64,000 nt of DNA from Acerihabitans arboris (GTDB lineage: Bacteria; Pseudomonadota; Gammaproteobacteria; Enterobacterales; Enterobacteriaceae), in contig NZ_WUBS01000001.1 in the NCBI RefSeq assembly GCF_010131535.1, positions 1 to 64,000 of the forward strand, read 5' to 3'. A program made the position numbers and the translations under genes. The notes under the pieces were generated by a model. That model had not been told where the DNA came from. It searched no databases and was given only the letters and a program-made list of their open reading frames with translations. Of the stretch, positions 19,718 to 28,893 are shown piece by piece. Within the stretch, counting starts at the first letter, position 1. Each line of letters opens with the position of its first letter.

Positions 19718-20056
19718 ATCGACCTCCCGCAGTTAATTTTGTATTGAGTAAGCATAATTGAATCTGCTCGTTTATCGCTACCAATCGTTATCATTTACGC
19801 ATTCATCATCAGGTGAGTCCCGGGGATTAACCGGTTTGACGTGCCTTAATGTAATGCTTTTCCCAACTATAAAGAGATCATTATGGGCTTTGCGCTAAAC
19901 CGGGCGTCAAACCACCATAGCGGTGTTCCCGCTGCCGGTGATGAAGCCGCCGCATCTCAACTTAAACGTCGCGCAGCATAGTCCGGAAACATAGTCCGGA
20001 AACCTCATGCCAGGCGATGACAATCGCAATACGCCGTGAGTTCTGTCAATTGCATT
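19718..20056. other. Intergenic stretch gshA-yqaB with a possible 32-codon frame
   Basis: About 340 bp. The plus-strand frame 19883-19981 (ATG after AAAGAGA, 32 codons, ending ...SQLKRRAA) is the only candidate and could be a real small protein or chance. A 13 bp tandem repeat (TAGTCCGGAAAC, near 19979-20004) follows. E. coli has yqaA here; no clear remnant is visible. Confidence 0.3.
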
Positions 20057-20623
20057 CTAGGCAATTCGCACATCGACAAACGCCATGCCGGCCGACCGGG
20101 CGGCCTGAATGCCAAAATCGGCGTCTTCAAACACCACGCATTTCTCCGGGGCCACGCCTATCAGTTCGGCACAGCGTAAAAAGGTGTCTGGAAAAGGTTT
20201 ATGCCGGGTCACGTCATCCGCCCCGACAATGGCGTCAAAATAGTGCAATAGTCCCAGATGTCCAAGCAAGGATACGGCCAGGCGATGTTCGCTGCCCGTG
20301 CCGACCGCCATCGGTCGCTTGCCATGATAGGCTTTCACCACGTCGATAAGCGGCAACGGCAGCACGTGTTCCAACAACATCATTTCCACCGCCGCGGTTT
20401 TCTCAATCGCCAGCCGGTAGGGATCCATGGCGGAACCATGGCCATCGATAATCGTCTTAGCGATACGCCAGGTCGGCGACCCGTTTAACCCGACCATAGC
20501 CGCGCCGTCATACCGCATACCGTACTTGCCGAGCACCTGATGCCAGGCTTTATGATGGGTTGGCTCGGTATCGAGCAGCGTACCGTCCATATCGAAGATT
20601 AAGCCTTCGTATTGATCGTACAT
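20057..20623 (-). CDS. yqaB: YqaB HAD-family sugar phosphatase
   Basis: Haloacid dehalogenase-like phosphatase; E. coli YqaB removes phosphate from fructose-1-phosphate and 6-phosphogluconate. Length 188 aa, as in E. coli. HAD motif I FDMDGT begins at about residue 10, and motif IV is VFEDADFGIQAA. The cap segment LNGSPTWRIA is family-specific. The start is MYDQYEGL (20623) by homology, 11 codons inside the longest frame. Confidence 0.94.
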   Translation of the reverse strand: MYDQYEGLIFDMDGTLLDTEPTHHKAWHQVLGKYGMRYDGAAMVGLNGSPTWRIAKTIIDGHGSAMDPYRLAIEKTAAVEMMLLEHVLPLPLIDVVKAYHGKRPMAVGTGSEHRLAVSLLGHLGLLHYFDAIVGADDVTRHKPFPDTFLRCAELIGVAPEKCVVFEDADFGIQAARSAGMAFVDVRIA

Positions 20624-20856
20624 CGTCGCTCCCTGATGCTGAAAATAACGCTTCACTGTAACGCAAAGTCATAAAATTGTCGCTTTTTCTGTTGCACGGT
20701 CGCGGCACGGGAAATGGCGAAGGCGCGCAAGAAAACGGTCAATCCAGGCGGCGTTGAGGGTTCAAGGGAGTATGTCGGCGGTAAACAAACGCGGTTAAAA
20801 AACCCTGTGCAGGTAAGCCTAGGGGATGCGGGAAAAAAGCGGAAGATGCATAGTCA
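20624..20856. other. Intergenic stretch between yqaB and the tRNA cluster
   Basis: I see no gene. This stretch must carry the yqaB promoter and the 3' trailer of the tRNA transcript. No T-run hairpin is obvious. Confidence 0.5.
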
Positions 20857-20933
20857 TGGTGCATCCAGGAGGATTCGAACCTCCGACCGCTCGGTTCGTA
20901 GCCGAGTACTCTATCCAGCTGAGCTATGGATGC
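20857..20933 (-). tRNA. tRNA-Arg (anticodon ACG), copy 3 of 3 in transcript order
   Basis: 77 nt with encoded CCA. The minus strand starts GCATCCATAGCTCAGC, anticodon loop CTACGAA (ACG; wobble A becomes inosine), ends GGATGCACCA. Identical to the two neighbouring copies; equivalent to E. coli argV/argY/argZ. Confidence 0.98.
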
Positions 20934-20987
20934 AATGATGAGACCAAAGACGATATGTGGTAAAACGGATTTTGTTTAATACGGGAA

Positions 20988-21064
20988 TGGTGCATCCAGG
21001 AGGATTCGAACCTCCGACCGCTCGGTTCGTAGCCGAGTACTCTATCCAGCTGAGCTATGGATGC
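20988..21064 (-). tRNA. tRNA-Arg (anticodon ACG), copy 2
   Basis: 77 nt including CCA, identical to the flanking copies. It is separated by 54 bp and 51 bp spacers that are not conserved, so the repeat unit is only the tRNA plus a few bases. Confidence 0.98.
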
Positions 21065-21115
21065 ATCGTATTAAATAATACAACTAATTTCCGACCGTGC
21101 TAACGGGTCGTCTAA

Positions 21116-21192
21116 TGGTGCATCCAGGAGGATTCGAACCTCCGACCGCTCGGTTCGTAGCCGAGTACTCTATCCAGCTGAGCTATGGATGC
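21116..21192 (-). tRNA. tRNA-Arg (anticodon ACG), copy 1
   Basis: 77 nt including CCA, the first Arg tRNA after tRNA-Ser in the transcript. Only 12 bp separate it from tRNA-Ser, so the cluster is one precursor. Confidence 0.98.
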
Positions 21193-21204
21193 AATATTAA
21201 ATAA

Positions 21205-21297
21205 TGGCGGTGAGGGAGGGATTCGAACCCTCGATACAGCTTTTGACCGTATACTCCCTTAGCAGGGGAGCGCCTTCAGCCTCTCGGCCACCTCACC
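21205..21297 (-). tRNA. serV: tRNA-Ser (anticodon GCT)
   Basis: 93 nt class II tRNA with long variable arm and encoded CCA. It begins GGTGAGGTGGCCGAGAGGC with anticodon loop CTGCTAA (GCT, reading AGC/AGU). It heads the serV-argVYZ type cluster next to csrA, as in E. coli. Confidence 0.97.
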
Positions 21298-21571
21298 TAC
21301 GCGCCGATGTTAAAGCTCATCGGCACTGCGTGGCGCACATATTACTTTCCCGGACTGATAAGTCAAACAATTTTTCCCGTCTGGCGAGCGTTTGCGCAAA
21401 AGCCATGCAACTTGACCAGATTGACAGCACAATAGCCCGTAAACGTTCCCTTATCAGGGAAAATGCAAGCGATAGGTTGAGTTTAGACGCAGAAATAATC
21501 AGCAGAAAATAAGTCATTTTGACGGGTGGCGAGGGGAGTAGCGCCCCGCGGCAGCGAGGCGCTGGAAAAGA

Positions 21572-21757
21572 TCAGAAGGGATTCTGTTGCGATTTTTCAG
21601 CCTGAATACGCTGGTATATTTCTTCACGGTGAACAGAAACTTCTTTAGGCGCATTGACACCGATACGTACCTGGTTGCCCTTGACTCCTAAAACCGTAAC
21701 CGTTACCTCATCGCCAATCATGAGGGTTTCACCAACTCGACGAGTCAGAATAAGCAT
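21572..21757 (-). CDS. csrA: Carbon storage regulator CsrA
   Basis: Dimeric RNA-binding protein that binds GGA motifs and represses or stabilises many mRNAs (glycogen, biofilm, motility), antagonised by CsrB/C RNAs. Length 61 aa, as in E. coli. [20 protein letters not shown] and [16 protein letters not shown] are intact, with RNA-binding residues L4 and R44. Its own Shine-Dalgarno AAGGAG contains a GGA, in line with autoregulation. Confidence 0.99.
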   Translation of the reverse strand: MLILTRRVGETLMIGDEVTVTVLGVKGNQVRIGVNAPKEVSVHREEIYQRIQAEKSQQNPF

Positions 21758-22016
21758 TCTTTGCTCCTTGAAAGATTAAAAGAGTCGGGTCTCTCAGTTT
21801 CCCGCCATTATCCATCATATACCGTGAAAACGTAAGTCATGTGAGTGACATAAAATGCCAGCAGGCTGACGACTTTCAACATCAGGTATAAGTTTAGTCG
21901 ATATGACCAGCTTCGCGCCTAACTTTTGATTCAGCTGACTCAGCGGATAATACGAATCCAAACGCCATAACTTAACAGAAAGCTACGGCGTTTATAATAA
22001 CGTATTCTTATCCGCG
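21758..22016 (-). promoter_or_regulatory. csrA upstream region
   Basis: About 260 bp between alaS and csrA with no open frame. In E. coli several csrA promoters lie in this gap, including an RpoS-dependent one. I cannot name individual boxes with confidence. Confidence 0.4.
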
Positions 22017-24644
22017 CTAGAATTTCGTCGCCAGCCAGGCCTCTACGCCGGCCAGGGCCGCAGGCAATGCCTGGACGTCAGTGCCCCCGGCCTGCGCCAT
22101 ATCGGGGCGACCGCCGCCTTTGCCGCCCACCTGCTGGGCCAGCTGGCCGATGAGTTCGCCAGCTTTAACGCGCCCGGTTAAATCTTTTGTCACTCCTGCT
22201 ATCAGACTGACTTTACCCTCGGCTATCGTTGCCAGCACGATGACCGCCGATCCCAACTGGTTCTTCAGATCGTCCACCATGGTGCGCAGCATCTTGGGGT
22301 CGACATTATCCAGTTTGCTGACCAGCAGCTTCACGCCGCCCACCATCTTGACATTGCCGGTCAGCGCCGAACTTTCCTGCGCCGCCTGCTGGCTTTTAAG
22401 CTGCTGGATCTCTTTTTCCAACTGCCGGGAGCGCTCAAGCAAGGTTTTAACCTTATCGGCCAGGCTTTGGTTATCGCCCTTCACCAACTGGGCAATGTCA
22501 TGGATCAGCTCGCTCTGCTGATGCAGGCTCGCCAACGCGCCTTCGCCGGTCACGGCTTCAATACGGCGCACGCCGGCCGCGGTACCGGATTCAGAGATGA
22601 TGCGAAACAGGCCTATATCCCCGGTGCGGGAGGCATGAATGCCGCCGCACAGCTCGGTGGAGAAATCGCCCATGCGCAATACCCGGACCTTGGCGTCATA
22701 TTTCTCGCCGAACAGCGCCATGGCGCCGGTGCCGCGCGCGGCCTCCAGATCCATGATCTCCGTCTCGATAGGTAGATTTCGACGGATTTGCTGGTTGACG
22801 ATATCTTCCACGGCGCGTATCTGCTGCGGTTCCATCGCTTCGGAGTGGGAAAAATCGAAACGCAGGTACCGATCGTTCACCAGCGAGCCTTTTTGCGCCA
22901 CGTGGGAGCCCAGCACCTGACGCAGCGCCGCGTGAAGCAGATGGGTGGCGGAATGGTTCAGGCGGATGCGGGAACGACGCGCATCGTCCACGCTGGCGGT
23001 CACCGGGTCGCCCACCTTTAATTCGCCCAAGGCCAGGCGCCCGACGTGACCGAATGCCTGGCCGTACTTCTGCGTATCATTGACGGTAAACAGCCCCATG
23101 GCGGCTTTCAGTTCGCCCTGGTCGCCAACCTGGCCGCCGGATTCGCCGTAAAACGGCGTCTCGTCCAGGACCACCACGGCGTCGTCGCCCTGGCCTATCG
23201 CCTGCACCGGCTCTCCGTTGCGAAACAGCGCGACCACGGCGCCCTGGTGCCGGGACTCGTCATAGCCGAAGAACCGGGTGGCTTTATCCACCCGCAGCAT
23301 GCTGTTGTAATCGGCGCCGAACCCGCTTGACTCGCGGGCGCGGCGGCGCTGTTCATCCATGGCCCGCTCGAAACCCTCTTCGTCCACCTTCAACTGACGC
23401 TCACGGCAGACATCGGCGGTCAGATCCAGCGGAAAGCCGTAGGTATCATACAGGCGAAAGGCGGTTTCACCGTCCAGCGTGTCGCCCTCGAGCTTGCCCA
23501 GTTCCTCGTCCAACAGGGCCAGGCCGCGCTCCAGCGTACGGGCGAACTGTTCTTCCTCGGTTTGCAGCACTTGCTCCACCCGCGCCTGCTGCTGTTTCAG
23601 TTCTGTGGCCGCAGGCCCCATCACGTCAATCAACGGCGCCACCAGCCGGTAGAAAAAGGCCTCTTTGGCGCCCAGCATATTACCGTGCCGCACGGCACGG
23701 CGAATAATGCGCCGCAGGACATAACCGCGCCCTTCGTTGGACGGCACCACGCCGTCCGAAATCAGGAAGGCGCAGGAGCGGATATGGTCGGCAATCACGC
23801 GCAGCGATTTGCTGGTCAGATCGCCGCAGCCGGTCACTTTTGCCACCGCAGCAATCAGGGTATGGAATAAATCGATGTCGTAATTTGAGTTAACATGTTG
23901 CAGCACCGCGGAAATACGTTCCAACCCCATGCCGGTATCCACCGAAGGTTTCGGCAGCGGCAGCATGGTGCCGTCCGATTGGCGGTTGAACTGCATAAAC
24001 ACCAGATTCCAGATTTCGATATAACGATCGCCGTCTTCTTCCGGGCTTCCCGGTGGTCCGCCCCAGATATGATCGCCATGATCGTAGAAAATCTCCGAGC
24101 ACGGCCCGCACGGGCCCGTATCGCCCATCTGCCAGAAGTTATCCGACGCATAGGCCCCGCCTTTATTGTCGCCGATGCGGATGATGCGATCTTCGGGCAC
24201 GCCCACTTCACGCGACCAAATATTGTAGGCTTCGTCATCGGTGGCATAGACGGTAACCCATAGTTTTTCCTTCGGCAGGTTAAACCACCGGGCACCGGTC
24301 AGGAGTTCCCATGCAAAGTTGATGGCGTCGTGCTTGAAGTAATCGCCGAAGCTGAAGTTACCCAGCATTTCGAAAAAGGTATGGTGGCGCGCGGTATAAC
24401 CGACATTTTCCAGGTCGTTATGCTTGCCGCCCGCGCGCACGCAGCGCTGGGAAGTGGTGGCGCGATGATACTGGCGTTGGTCCAGCCCGAGGAAAACGTC
24501 CTTGAATTGGTTCATGCCGGCATTGGTAAACAGCAATGTCGGATCGTTATCTGGCACCAGCGAGCTACTTGCGACTACCTGGTGGCCTTTGCTATGGAAA
24601 AAATCGAGAAACGCTTGACGGATCTCAGCGGTGCTCTTGCTCAT
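22017..24644 (-). CDS. alaS: Alanyl-tRNA synthetase
   Basis: Class II synthetase charging tRNA-Ala (G3:U70 identity). Length 875 aa (E. coli 876). A catalytic domain (1-260, motif 2 [20 protein letters not shown]) is followed by a tRNA-recognition domain (to about 460), an editing domain with zinc ligands HSATH and CGGIHAS, and a C-terminal C-Ala/DHHA1 domain with the Gly-rich [14 protein letters not shown] near the end. Lies between recX and csrA as usual. Confidence 0.99.
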   Translation of the reverse strand: MSKSTAEIRQAFLDFFHSKGHQVVASSSLVPDNDPTLLFTNAGMNQFKDVFLGLDQRQYHRATTSQRCVRAGGKHNDLENVGYTARHHTFFEMLGNFSFGDYFKHDAINFAWELLTGARWFNLPKEKLWVTVYATDDEAYNIWSREVGVPEDRIIRIGDNKGGAYASDNFWQMGDTGPCGPCSEIFYDHGDHIWGGPPGSPEEDGDRYIEIWNLVFMQFNRQSDGTMLPLPKPSVDTGMGLERISAVLQHVNSNYDIDLFHTLIAAVAKVTGCGDLTSKSLRVIADHIRSCAFLISDGVVPSNEGRGYVLRRIIRRAVRHGNMLGAKEAFFYRLVAPLIDVMGPAATELKQQQARVEQVLQTEEEQFARTLERGLALLDEELGKLEGDTLDGETAFRLYDTYGFPLDLTADVCRERQLKVDEEGFERAMDEQRRRARESSGFGADYNSMLRVDKATRFFGYDESRHQGAVVALFRNGEPVQAIGQGDDAVVVLDETPFYGESGGQVGDQGELKAAMGLFTVNDTQKYGQAFGHVGRLALGELKVGDPVTASVDDARRSRIRLNHSATHLLHAALRQVLGSHVAQKGSLVNDRYLRFDFSHSEAMEPQQIRAVEDIVNQQIRRNLPIETEIMDLEAARGTGAMALFGEKYDAKVRVLRMGDFSTELCGGIHASRTGDIGLFRIISESGTAAGVRRIEAVTGEGALASLHQQSELIHDIAQLVKGDNQSLADKVKTLLERSRQLEKEIQQLKSQQAAQESSALTGNVKMVGGVKLLVSKLDNVDPKMLRTMVDDLKNQLGSAVIVLATIAEGKVSLIAGVTKDLTGRVKAGELIGQLAQQVGGKGGGRPDMAQAGGTDVQALPAALAGVEAWLATKF

Positions 24645-24786
24645 AGTTGTCCCGGAATCAAGCTAAACGAACGGATCGAAAACAGAATAGCGCAGTATTG
24701 GGGCGCTACAGTAGCGTTCACGAACTCAAAAGTGGGAATAAGATAAATTTTCTTTGATGGGAAGTAAAATCCCACAGGCCATCAAA

Positions 24787-25281
24787 TTAAAAATTTATAT
24801 AAATAGAGCGAATCTCATCGTAGGAAAAACCGCGTGAAAGGAGGTAACGTTGCACTTTGGCCCTGGCTTCCCGATCGGACGGGAGAGGTTGTCCAAATTT
24901 TTTCCAGGCAACGTCCTGCGCCTGCGCCGACCGATCGATTTGTGCTTCGGTAAAGGCGTTATCAATAATTTCCCGTTGTATTCCCTTCTGGAGCAACTCC
25001 ATGCGTATCTTTTGTTCGCCGTATCCTCGTTTGCTGCGGCTGTTAACATAACGCAGGGCAAAACGCGCATCATCGAGCCAATCATTTTGCAGGCAATAGT
25101 CGATAACAACCTGGATATCAGCTTCGGTGATTTGCGTCTCGGCCGGCGCGTTCTTCGCCGGCGTTGCCTTAAATCGTTGCCTGGCGACCGGCTGCGCCGC
25201 CAGTTTACGACGCAACTCCGCTTCGCTGTGATCGCGTAGCGCGAGCATATGTAGCGCGCGATCGAGCAGCGAACTACTCAT
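24787..25281 (-). CDS. recX: RecA regulator RecX
   Basis: Small helical protein that inhibits RecA filament growth and ATPase. Length 164 aa (E. coli 166). The three RecX helical repeats are visible: ALHMLALRDHSEAELRRKL, then LNDWLDDARFALRYV-like and REARAKVQRYLLSRGFSYDEI. It starts 51 bp after recA, so it is expressed by read-through of the recA transcript. Confidence 0.95.
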   Translation of the reverse strand: MSSSLLDRALHMLALRDHSEAELRRKLAAQPVARQRFKATPAKNAPAETQITEADIQVVIDYCLQNDWLDDARFALRYVNSRSKRGYGEQKIRMELLQKGIQREIIDNAFTEAQIDRSAQAQDVAWKKFGQPLPSDREARAKVQRYLLSRGFSYDEIRSIYINF

Positions 25282-25332
25282 ACGCTACCGCCGGCCGGGA
25301 CAAACCACAATCCGCCCCGGATAGCGCAGGGG

Positions 25333-26403
25333 TTATACTTCTTCACTGCTTTCGCTGGCCGCGCTTTCATCAACGTCATCGCCTACGCCGGCAAAACTGG
25401 AGGTTTCAGGGCTGTTCAACAGCATGTCGCGCAGTTTTTTATCCAAATCCGCCGCGATTTCCGGGCGTTCCTTCAGGAAGACACAGGCATTGGCCTTACC
25501 CTGGCCGATTTTTTCACCGTTATAGCTATACCAGGCACCGGCTTTTTCGATGAGCTTGTGCTTAACGCCCAGGTCCACCAGTTCGCCGCGAATATTGATG
25601 CCCTCGCCATACAGGATTTGGAATTCAGCCTGTTTGAACGGCGCGGCCACTTTATTCTTCACTACTTTAACGCGTGTCTCGCTGCCCACCACCACCTCGC
25701 CTTCCTTGACGGAGCCGATGCGACGGATATCAAGACGTACCGAGGCGTAGAATTTTAGCGCGTTACCACCGGTGGTGGTTTCCGGGTTACCGAACATCAC
25801 GCCGATTTTCATACGAATCTGGTTGATAAAGATCAGCAGCGTATTGGCGTTTTTAAGGTTACCCGCCAGTTTACGCATGGCCTGGCTCATCATGCGTGCC
25901 GCCAGCCCCATGTGGGAGTCGCCGATTTCCCCTTCGATTTCAGCTTTAGGGGTCAAGGCCGCCACGGAGTCGACGATGATAACGTCAACCGCGCCGGAGC
26001 GCGTCAGGGCATCGCAGATTTCCAGTGCCTGCTCGCCGGTGTCCGGCTGAGAGCACAGCAGGTTATCGATATCCACGCCGAGTTTTTTCGCGTAGATAGG
26101 ATCAAGCGCATGTTCGGCGTCGATAAACGCGCAGGTTTTGCCTTGACGCTGTGCGGAGGCAATCACCTGCAGGGTGAGGGTGGTTTTACCAGAAGACTCC
26201 GGCCCATAGATTTCAACGATGCGTCCCATGGGCAAGCCGCCGGCGCCCAGTGCAATATCAAGGGAAAGAGAACCCGTGGAGATTGTTTCAACATCCATTG
26301 AACGATCTTCACCCAGGCGCATGATAGAGCCCTTGCCAAACTGTTTTTCAATCTGGCTTAACGCTGCTGCTAACGCCTTTTGTTTATTCTCATCAATAGC
26401 CAT
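25333..26403 (-). CDS. recA: Recombinase RecA
   Basis: DNA strand exchange protein and co-protease for LexA; the centre of the SOS response. Length 356 aa. Walker [10 protein letters not shown] (66-74), Walker [14 protein letters not shown]-binding loop 2 after [22 protein letters not shown]-like segment, and an acidic C-terminus ([13 protein letters not shown]). The start is ATG 26403 ([15 protein letters not shown]) behind TAGGAG. The frame is open 29 codons further upstream, but that part overlaps the promoter and LexA box. Confidence 0.99.
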   Translation of the reverse strand: MAIDENKQKALAAALSQIEKQFGKGSIMRLGEDRSMDVETISTGSLSLDIALGAGGLPMGRIVEIYGPESSGKTTLTLQVIASAQRQGKTCAFIDAEHALDPIYAKKLGVDIDNLLCSQPDTGEQALEICDALTRSGAVDVIIVDSVAALTPKAEIEGEIGDSHMGLAARMMSQAMRKLAGNLKNANTLLIFINQIRMKIGVMFGNPETTTGGNALKFYASVRLDIRRIGSVKEGEVVVGSETRVKVVKNKVAAPFKQAEFQILYGEGINIRGELVDLGVKHKLIEKAGAWYSYNGEKIGQGKANACVFLKERPEIAADLDKKLRDMLLNSPETSSFAGVGDDVDESAASESSEEV

Positions 26404-26476
26404 TTCAACTCCTATCAAGCAGGGAGCGACATCGCTACCCTCTTTTCGCCAAACATCTATGCCGATACTGCCGCCA

Positions 26477-26504
26477 ATTATACTGTACAATCATACAGTA
26501 TCAA
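26477..26504 (-). promoter_or_regulatory. recA promoter with LexA (SOS) box
   Basis: SOS box CTGT-N8-ACAG at 26483-26498 with the extended palindrome TACTGT...ACAGTA (26481-26500). It overlaps the promoter: minus strand -35 TTGATA (26499-26504), 16 bp, -10 TATAAT (26477-26482). This is the same geometry as in E. coli recA. Confidence 0.96.
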
Positions 26505-26512
26505 GTACATTT

Positions 26513-27001
26513 TCAGAGAAATGTGTCTAATAAGGTTTTCAGGGCGAAATGCACCGCCTGGCGCCGCACCTCATCCCGGCCGCCCTCGAAGTGCATAAGC
26601 TGGGAAAACGGCGCCTGATGGCGGCAGGCAAACCCAAACCATACCGTGCCGACCGGCTTTTCCAGCGAGCCGCCGTCCGGCCCCGCGATACCGCTGATGG
26701 ACACGGCATAATCCGCCGACGCGGCCGCCAACGCGCCCTGGGCCATTTCCAATACCACCGGGTCGCTCACCGCGCCATGCTGTTCAAGGGTGCTGGCCCT
26801 GACGCCCAGCATCTCGGATTTTGCCTGGTTACTGTAGGTAACGAACCCGCGCTCGAACCAGCCCGAACTGCCGGCGACATCGGTCAGGGTTTTAGCCACC
26901 CATCCGCCGGTACAGGACTCGGCGCAGGTTACCCTGCCGCCGGTCTGTTTGAGCGCCGCCCCAATACGGGTACCGAGCATGAAAAGATCGTCGTCGTTCA
27001 T
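26513..27001 (-). CDS. pncC: Nicotinamide-nucleotide amidase PncC
   Basis: Hydrolyses NMN to nicotinate mononucleotide, recycling the NMN released by DNA ligase. Length 162 aa (E. coli YgaD 165). CinA C-terminal domain with [11 protein letters not shown] (nucleophile Ser), the [11 protein letters not shown] segment and GIAGPDGGS. Its stop lies close to the recA promoter, the usual arrangement. mltB, its E. coli neighbour, is not found upstream; an accessory block begins there. Confidence 0.95.
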   Translation of the reverse strand: MNDDDLFMLGTRIGAALKQTGGRVTCAESCTGGWVAKTLTDVAGSSGWFERGFVTYSNQAKSEMLGVRASTLEQHGAVSDPVVLEMAQGALAAASADYAVSISGIAGPDGGSLEKPVGTVWFGFACRHQAPFSQLMHFEGGRDEVRRQAVHFALKTLLDTFL

Positions 27002-27346
27002 GATACTCCCATCCTGATAAGAGGGCTGTCAAACGGGAAAACATCCGTTGCCGCGGCTGTCGTTGCCTTCAAGTATAACCCGAACCGCACAGGTTATTGA
27101 GGCCGGATTTTCGCCGGTCATCCCCGCTATCCTTATAACCGCCCCGTTGATTCCTGTTATCATGCTATTGGTTCTTGTAACCATACTCTTGATGCACTAA
27201 GTTCTTATTAAACTATCTGTTATAATTTTATGTAATTTCTAATTACTTAATGACATTTAATGGAAAATCCAAAGTGGATTAGCATTCCCGACAAATTCAG
27301 AACGCGCGCTGGCGCGCCTCTCAACATTGTCACCTCAGGACTAACG
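27002..27346 (+). promoter_or_regulatory. Divergent control region pncC / amino acid ABC transporter
   Basis: About 345 bp with no gene. It is GC-rich near pncC and turns AT-rich from 27160. A TATAAT hexamer at 27221-27226 is the best -10 for the transporter, though no good -35 stands at the right distance. GCGCGCTGGCGCGCC near 27303 can form a small hairpin in the leader. Confidence 0.35.
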
Positions 27347-28117
27347 ATGAAAAAAATGACCTTAGCACTTTTAGCCGGCTCCCTGTTTATCACCACGGTA
27401 CAGGCCCAGGCGGAAGACGGCCTGGCGGCCATTAAAGCCGCCGGCACCATTACCTTCGGCACCGAAGGCACCTACGCGCCTTATACCTATCATGACGGCA
27501 GCGACAAGCTGGTGGGATTTGACGTTGATCTCGGCCGGGCCGTCGCCGCCAAGCTTGGCGTCAAGGCGAAGTTTATCGAAGGCCGTTGGGACGGACTGAT
27601 TGCCGGCCTGGATGCCAAACGCTATGACGCGGTGATCAACCAGGTGGGCATAACCCCGGAGCGTCAGGCGAAATATGATTTTTCCCAACCCTACATCGAT
27701 TCAAAAGTGGTGCTGATCGTGCGTGACGACAATACCACCATCAAAAACTTCGATGACCTGAAGGGACAGAAGGCGGCCCAAAGCCTGACCAGCAATTATT
27801 CCCAGGTGGCGACCAAATACGGCGCCGATCTGGTGCCTACCGACGGCTTTAACCAGTCTTTGGATCTGGTGCTGAGCCGTCGCGCGGCCGCGACGCTGAA
27901 TGACAATTTGTCCTTCCTCGACTTCAAAAAACACAAACCGAACGCGCCGCTGAAAATCGTTGCCGCCCAAGATGCCAACGCGCCTTCCGGAATCTTGATA
28001 CGCAAGAATCAACCCGAACTGGTGAAAGCGCTGAACAATGCGCTGGATGAAGTAAAGGCGGAGGGTACCTATAAGGAAATTGCCGTTCGTTACTTCGGTC
28101 AGGACATCTCTAAATAA
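27347..28117 (+). CDS. Amino acid ABC transporter periplasmic binding protein (cystine/polar amino acid type)
   Basis: Family 3 (SBP_bac_3) periplasmic binding protein, 256 aa. A signal peptide of about 22 aa ends VQAQA. The mature part shows ITFGTEGTYAPYTYHD, LVGFDVDLGRAVAAKLG and FIEGRWDGLIAGLDAKRYDAVINQVGIT-type motifs, closest in my judgement to cystine binders such as TcyJ/TcyA. The start at ATG 27347 is chosen because it begins the signal peptide and follows AGGACTAACG. The permease follows 26 bp later; no ATPase gene accompanies them. The ligand is a guess. Confidence 0.88.
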   Translation: MKKMTLALLAGSLFITTVQAQAEDGLAAIKAAGTITFGTEGTYAPYTYHDGSDKLVGFDVDLGRAVAAKLGVKAKFIEGRWDGLIAGLDAKRYDAVINQVGITPERQAKYDFSQPYIDSKVVLIVRDDNTTIKNFDDLKGQKAAQSLTSNYSQVATKYGADLVPTDGFNQSLDLVLSRRAAATLNDNLSFLDFKKHKPNAPLKIVAAQDANAPSGILIRKNQPELVKALNNALDEVKAEGTYKEIAVRYFGQDISK

Positions 28118-28143
28118 TGTTCCCGGAACAGGAGTTCTAGCGG

Positions 28144-28803
28144 ATGCCGCCTTGGCTACAACTGATGTTGGACTCATTCTGGCGGTTGTTCGCCGCCGGA
28201 GTGATGTTTACCCTGCCTCTGGCGATCTTCTCCTTTATCGGCGGGCTGGCGGTCGGGTTTGTGGTGGCGCTGATCCGTTTGTACGGCCCGCAGCCGCTCA
28301 AAGGGATTGCCGATTTTTATGTTTGGGTGATTCGCGGTACCCCGCTATTGGTGCAGCTGTTCCTTATCTTTTACGGACTGCCCAGCGCGGGTATTACGCT
28401 TGATGCGTTTCCGGCCGCGCTGATTGGTTTTATCATGAGCGTCGGGGCCTATAGCTCGGAAATTATCCGCGGGGCTATCCTGTCGGTGCCCAAGGTCCAA
28501 TGGGAAGCCGCCTATGCCATCGGCATGAGCAGTAGCCAGGCCATGCGCAGGGTGATATTGCCGCAGTCGGTATTTGTATCGTTACCGCCCCTGGCCAACT
28601 CATTTATTTCGCTGATCAAAGACACGTCGCTGGCGGCGGTAATTACCGTGCCGGAAATGTTCCTGGCGGCGCAGCGTATCGTTTCCGTGACCTATGAGCC
28701 CCTGATATTGTATATTGAGGCGGCCTTTATTTACCTGATGTTCAGCACCGTGCTCGGTAAACTGCAGGCCAGGCTGGAGATTTATTTCCGGCGCTATGAG
28801 TAA
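28144..28803 (+). CDS. Amino acid ABC transporter permease (HisM/TcyL type)
   Basis: Inner-membrane permease of 219 aa with five to six hydrophobic helices. It carries the polar amino acid permease signature IRGTPLLVQLFLIFYGLP and the ATPase-contacting EAA loop near WEAAYAIGMSSSQAMRRVILPQS. It forms an operon with the upstream binding protein. The expected ATP-binding subunit is not downstream; it may be encoded elsewhere or shared with another system. Family assignment is secure, substrate unknown. Confidence 0.9.
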   Translation: MPPWLQLMLDSFWRLFAAGVMFTLPLAIFSFIGGLAVGFVVALIRLYGPQPLKGIADFYVWVIRGTPLLVQLFLIFYGLPSAGITLDAFPAALIGFIMSVGAYSSEIIRGAILSVPKVQWEAAYAIGMSSSQAMRRVILPQSVFVSLPPLANSFISLIKDTSLAAVITVPEMFLAAQRIVSVTYEPLILYIEAAFIYLMFSTVLGKLQARLEIYFRRYE

Positions 28804-28814
28804 ATTCCGCGCAC

Positions 28815-28837
28815 CGATGACGCCGCCGGCGTCATCG
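28815..28837 (+). terminator. Hairpin after the ABC permease gene
   Basis: A 10 bp perfect stem CGATGACGCC (28815-28824 with 28828-28837) with a 3-nt loop, 12 bp past the stop. No T-run follows, so it is either a weak terminator or a 3'-end stabilising hairpin. Confidence 0.45.
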
Positions 28838-28893
28838 TCATTAACCCGTCGTTGAGGGCAAGCGTAGCCATTTGGCATTGGCCGCGGCAATTA

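Noticed and set aside
20714-21512. Plus-strand frames across the tRNA cluster
   Set aside because: They run through four clear tRNA genes; peptides such as [11 protein letters not shown] are commonly seen false translations of tRNA-Arg complements.
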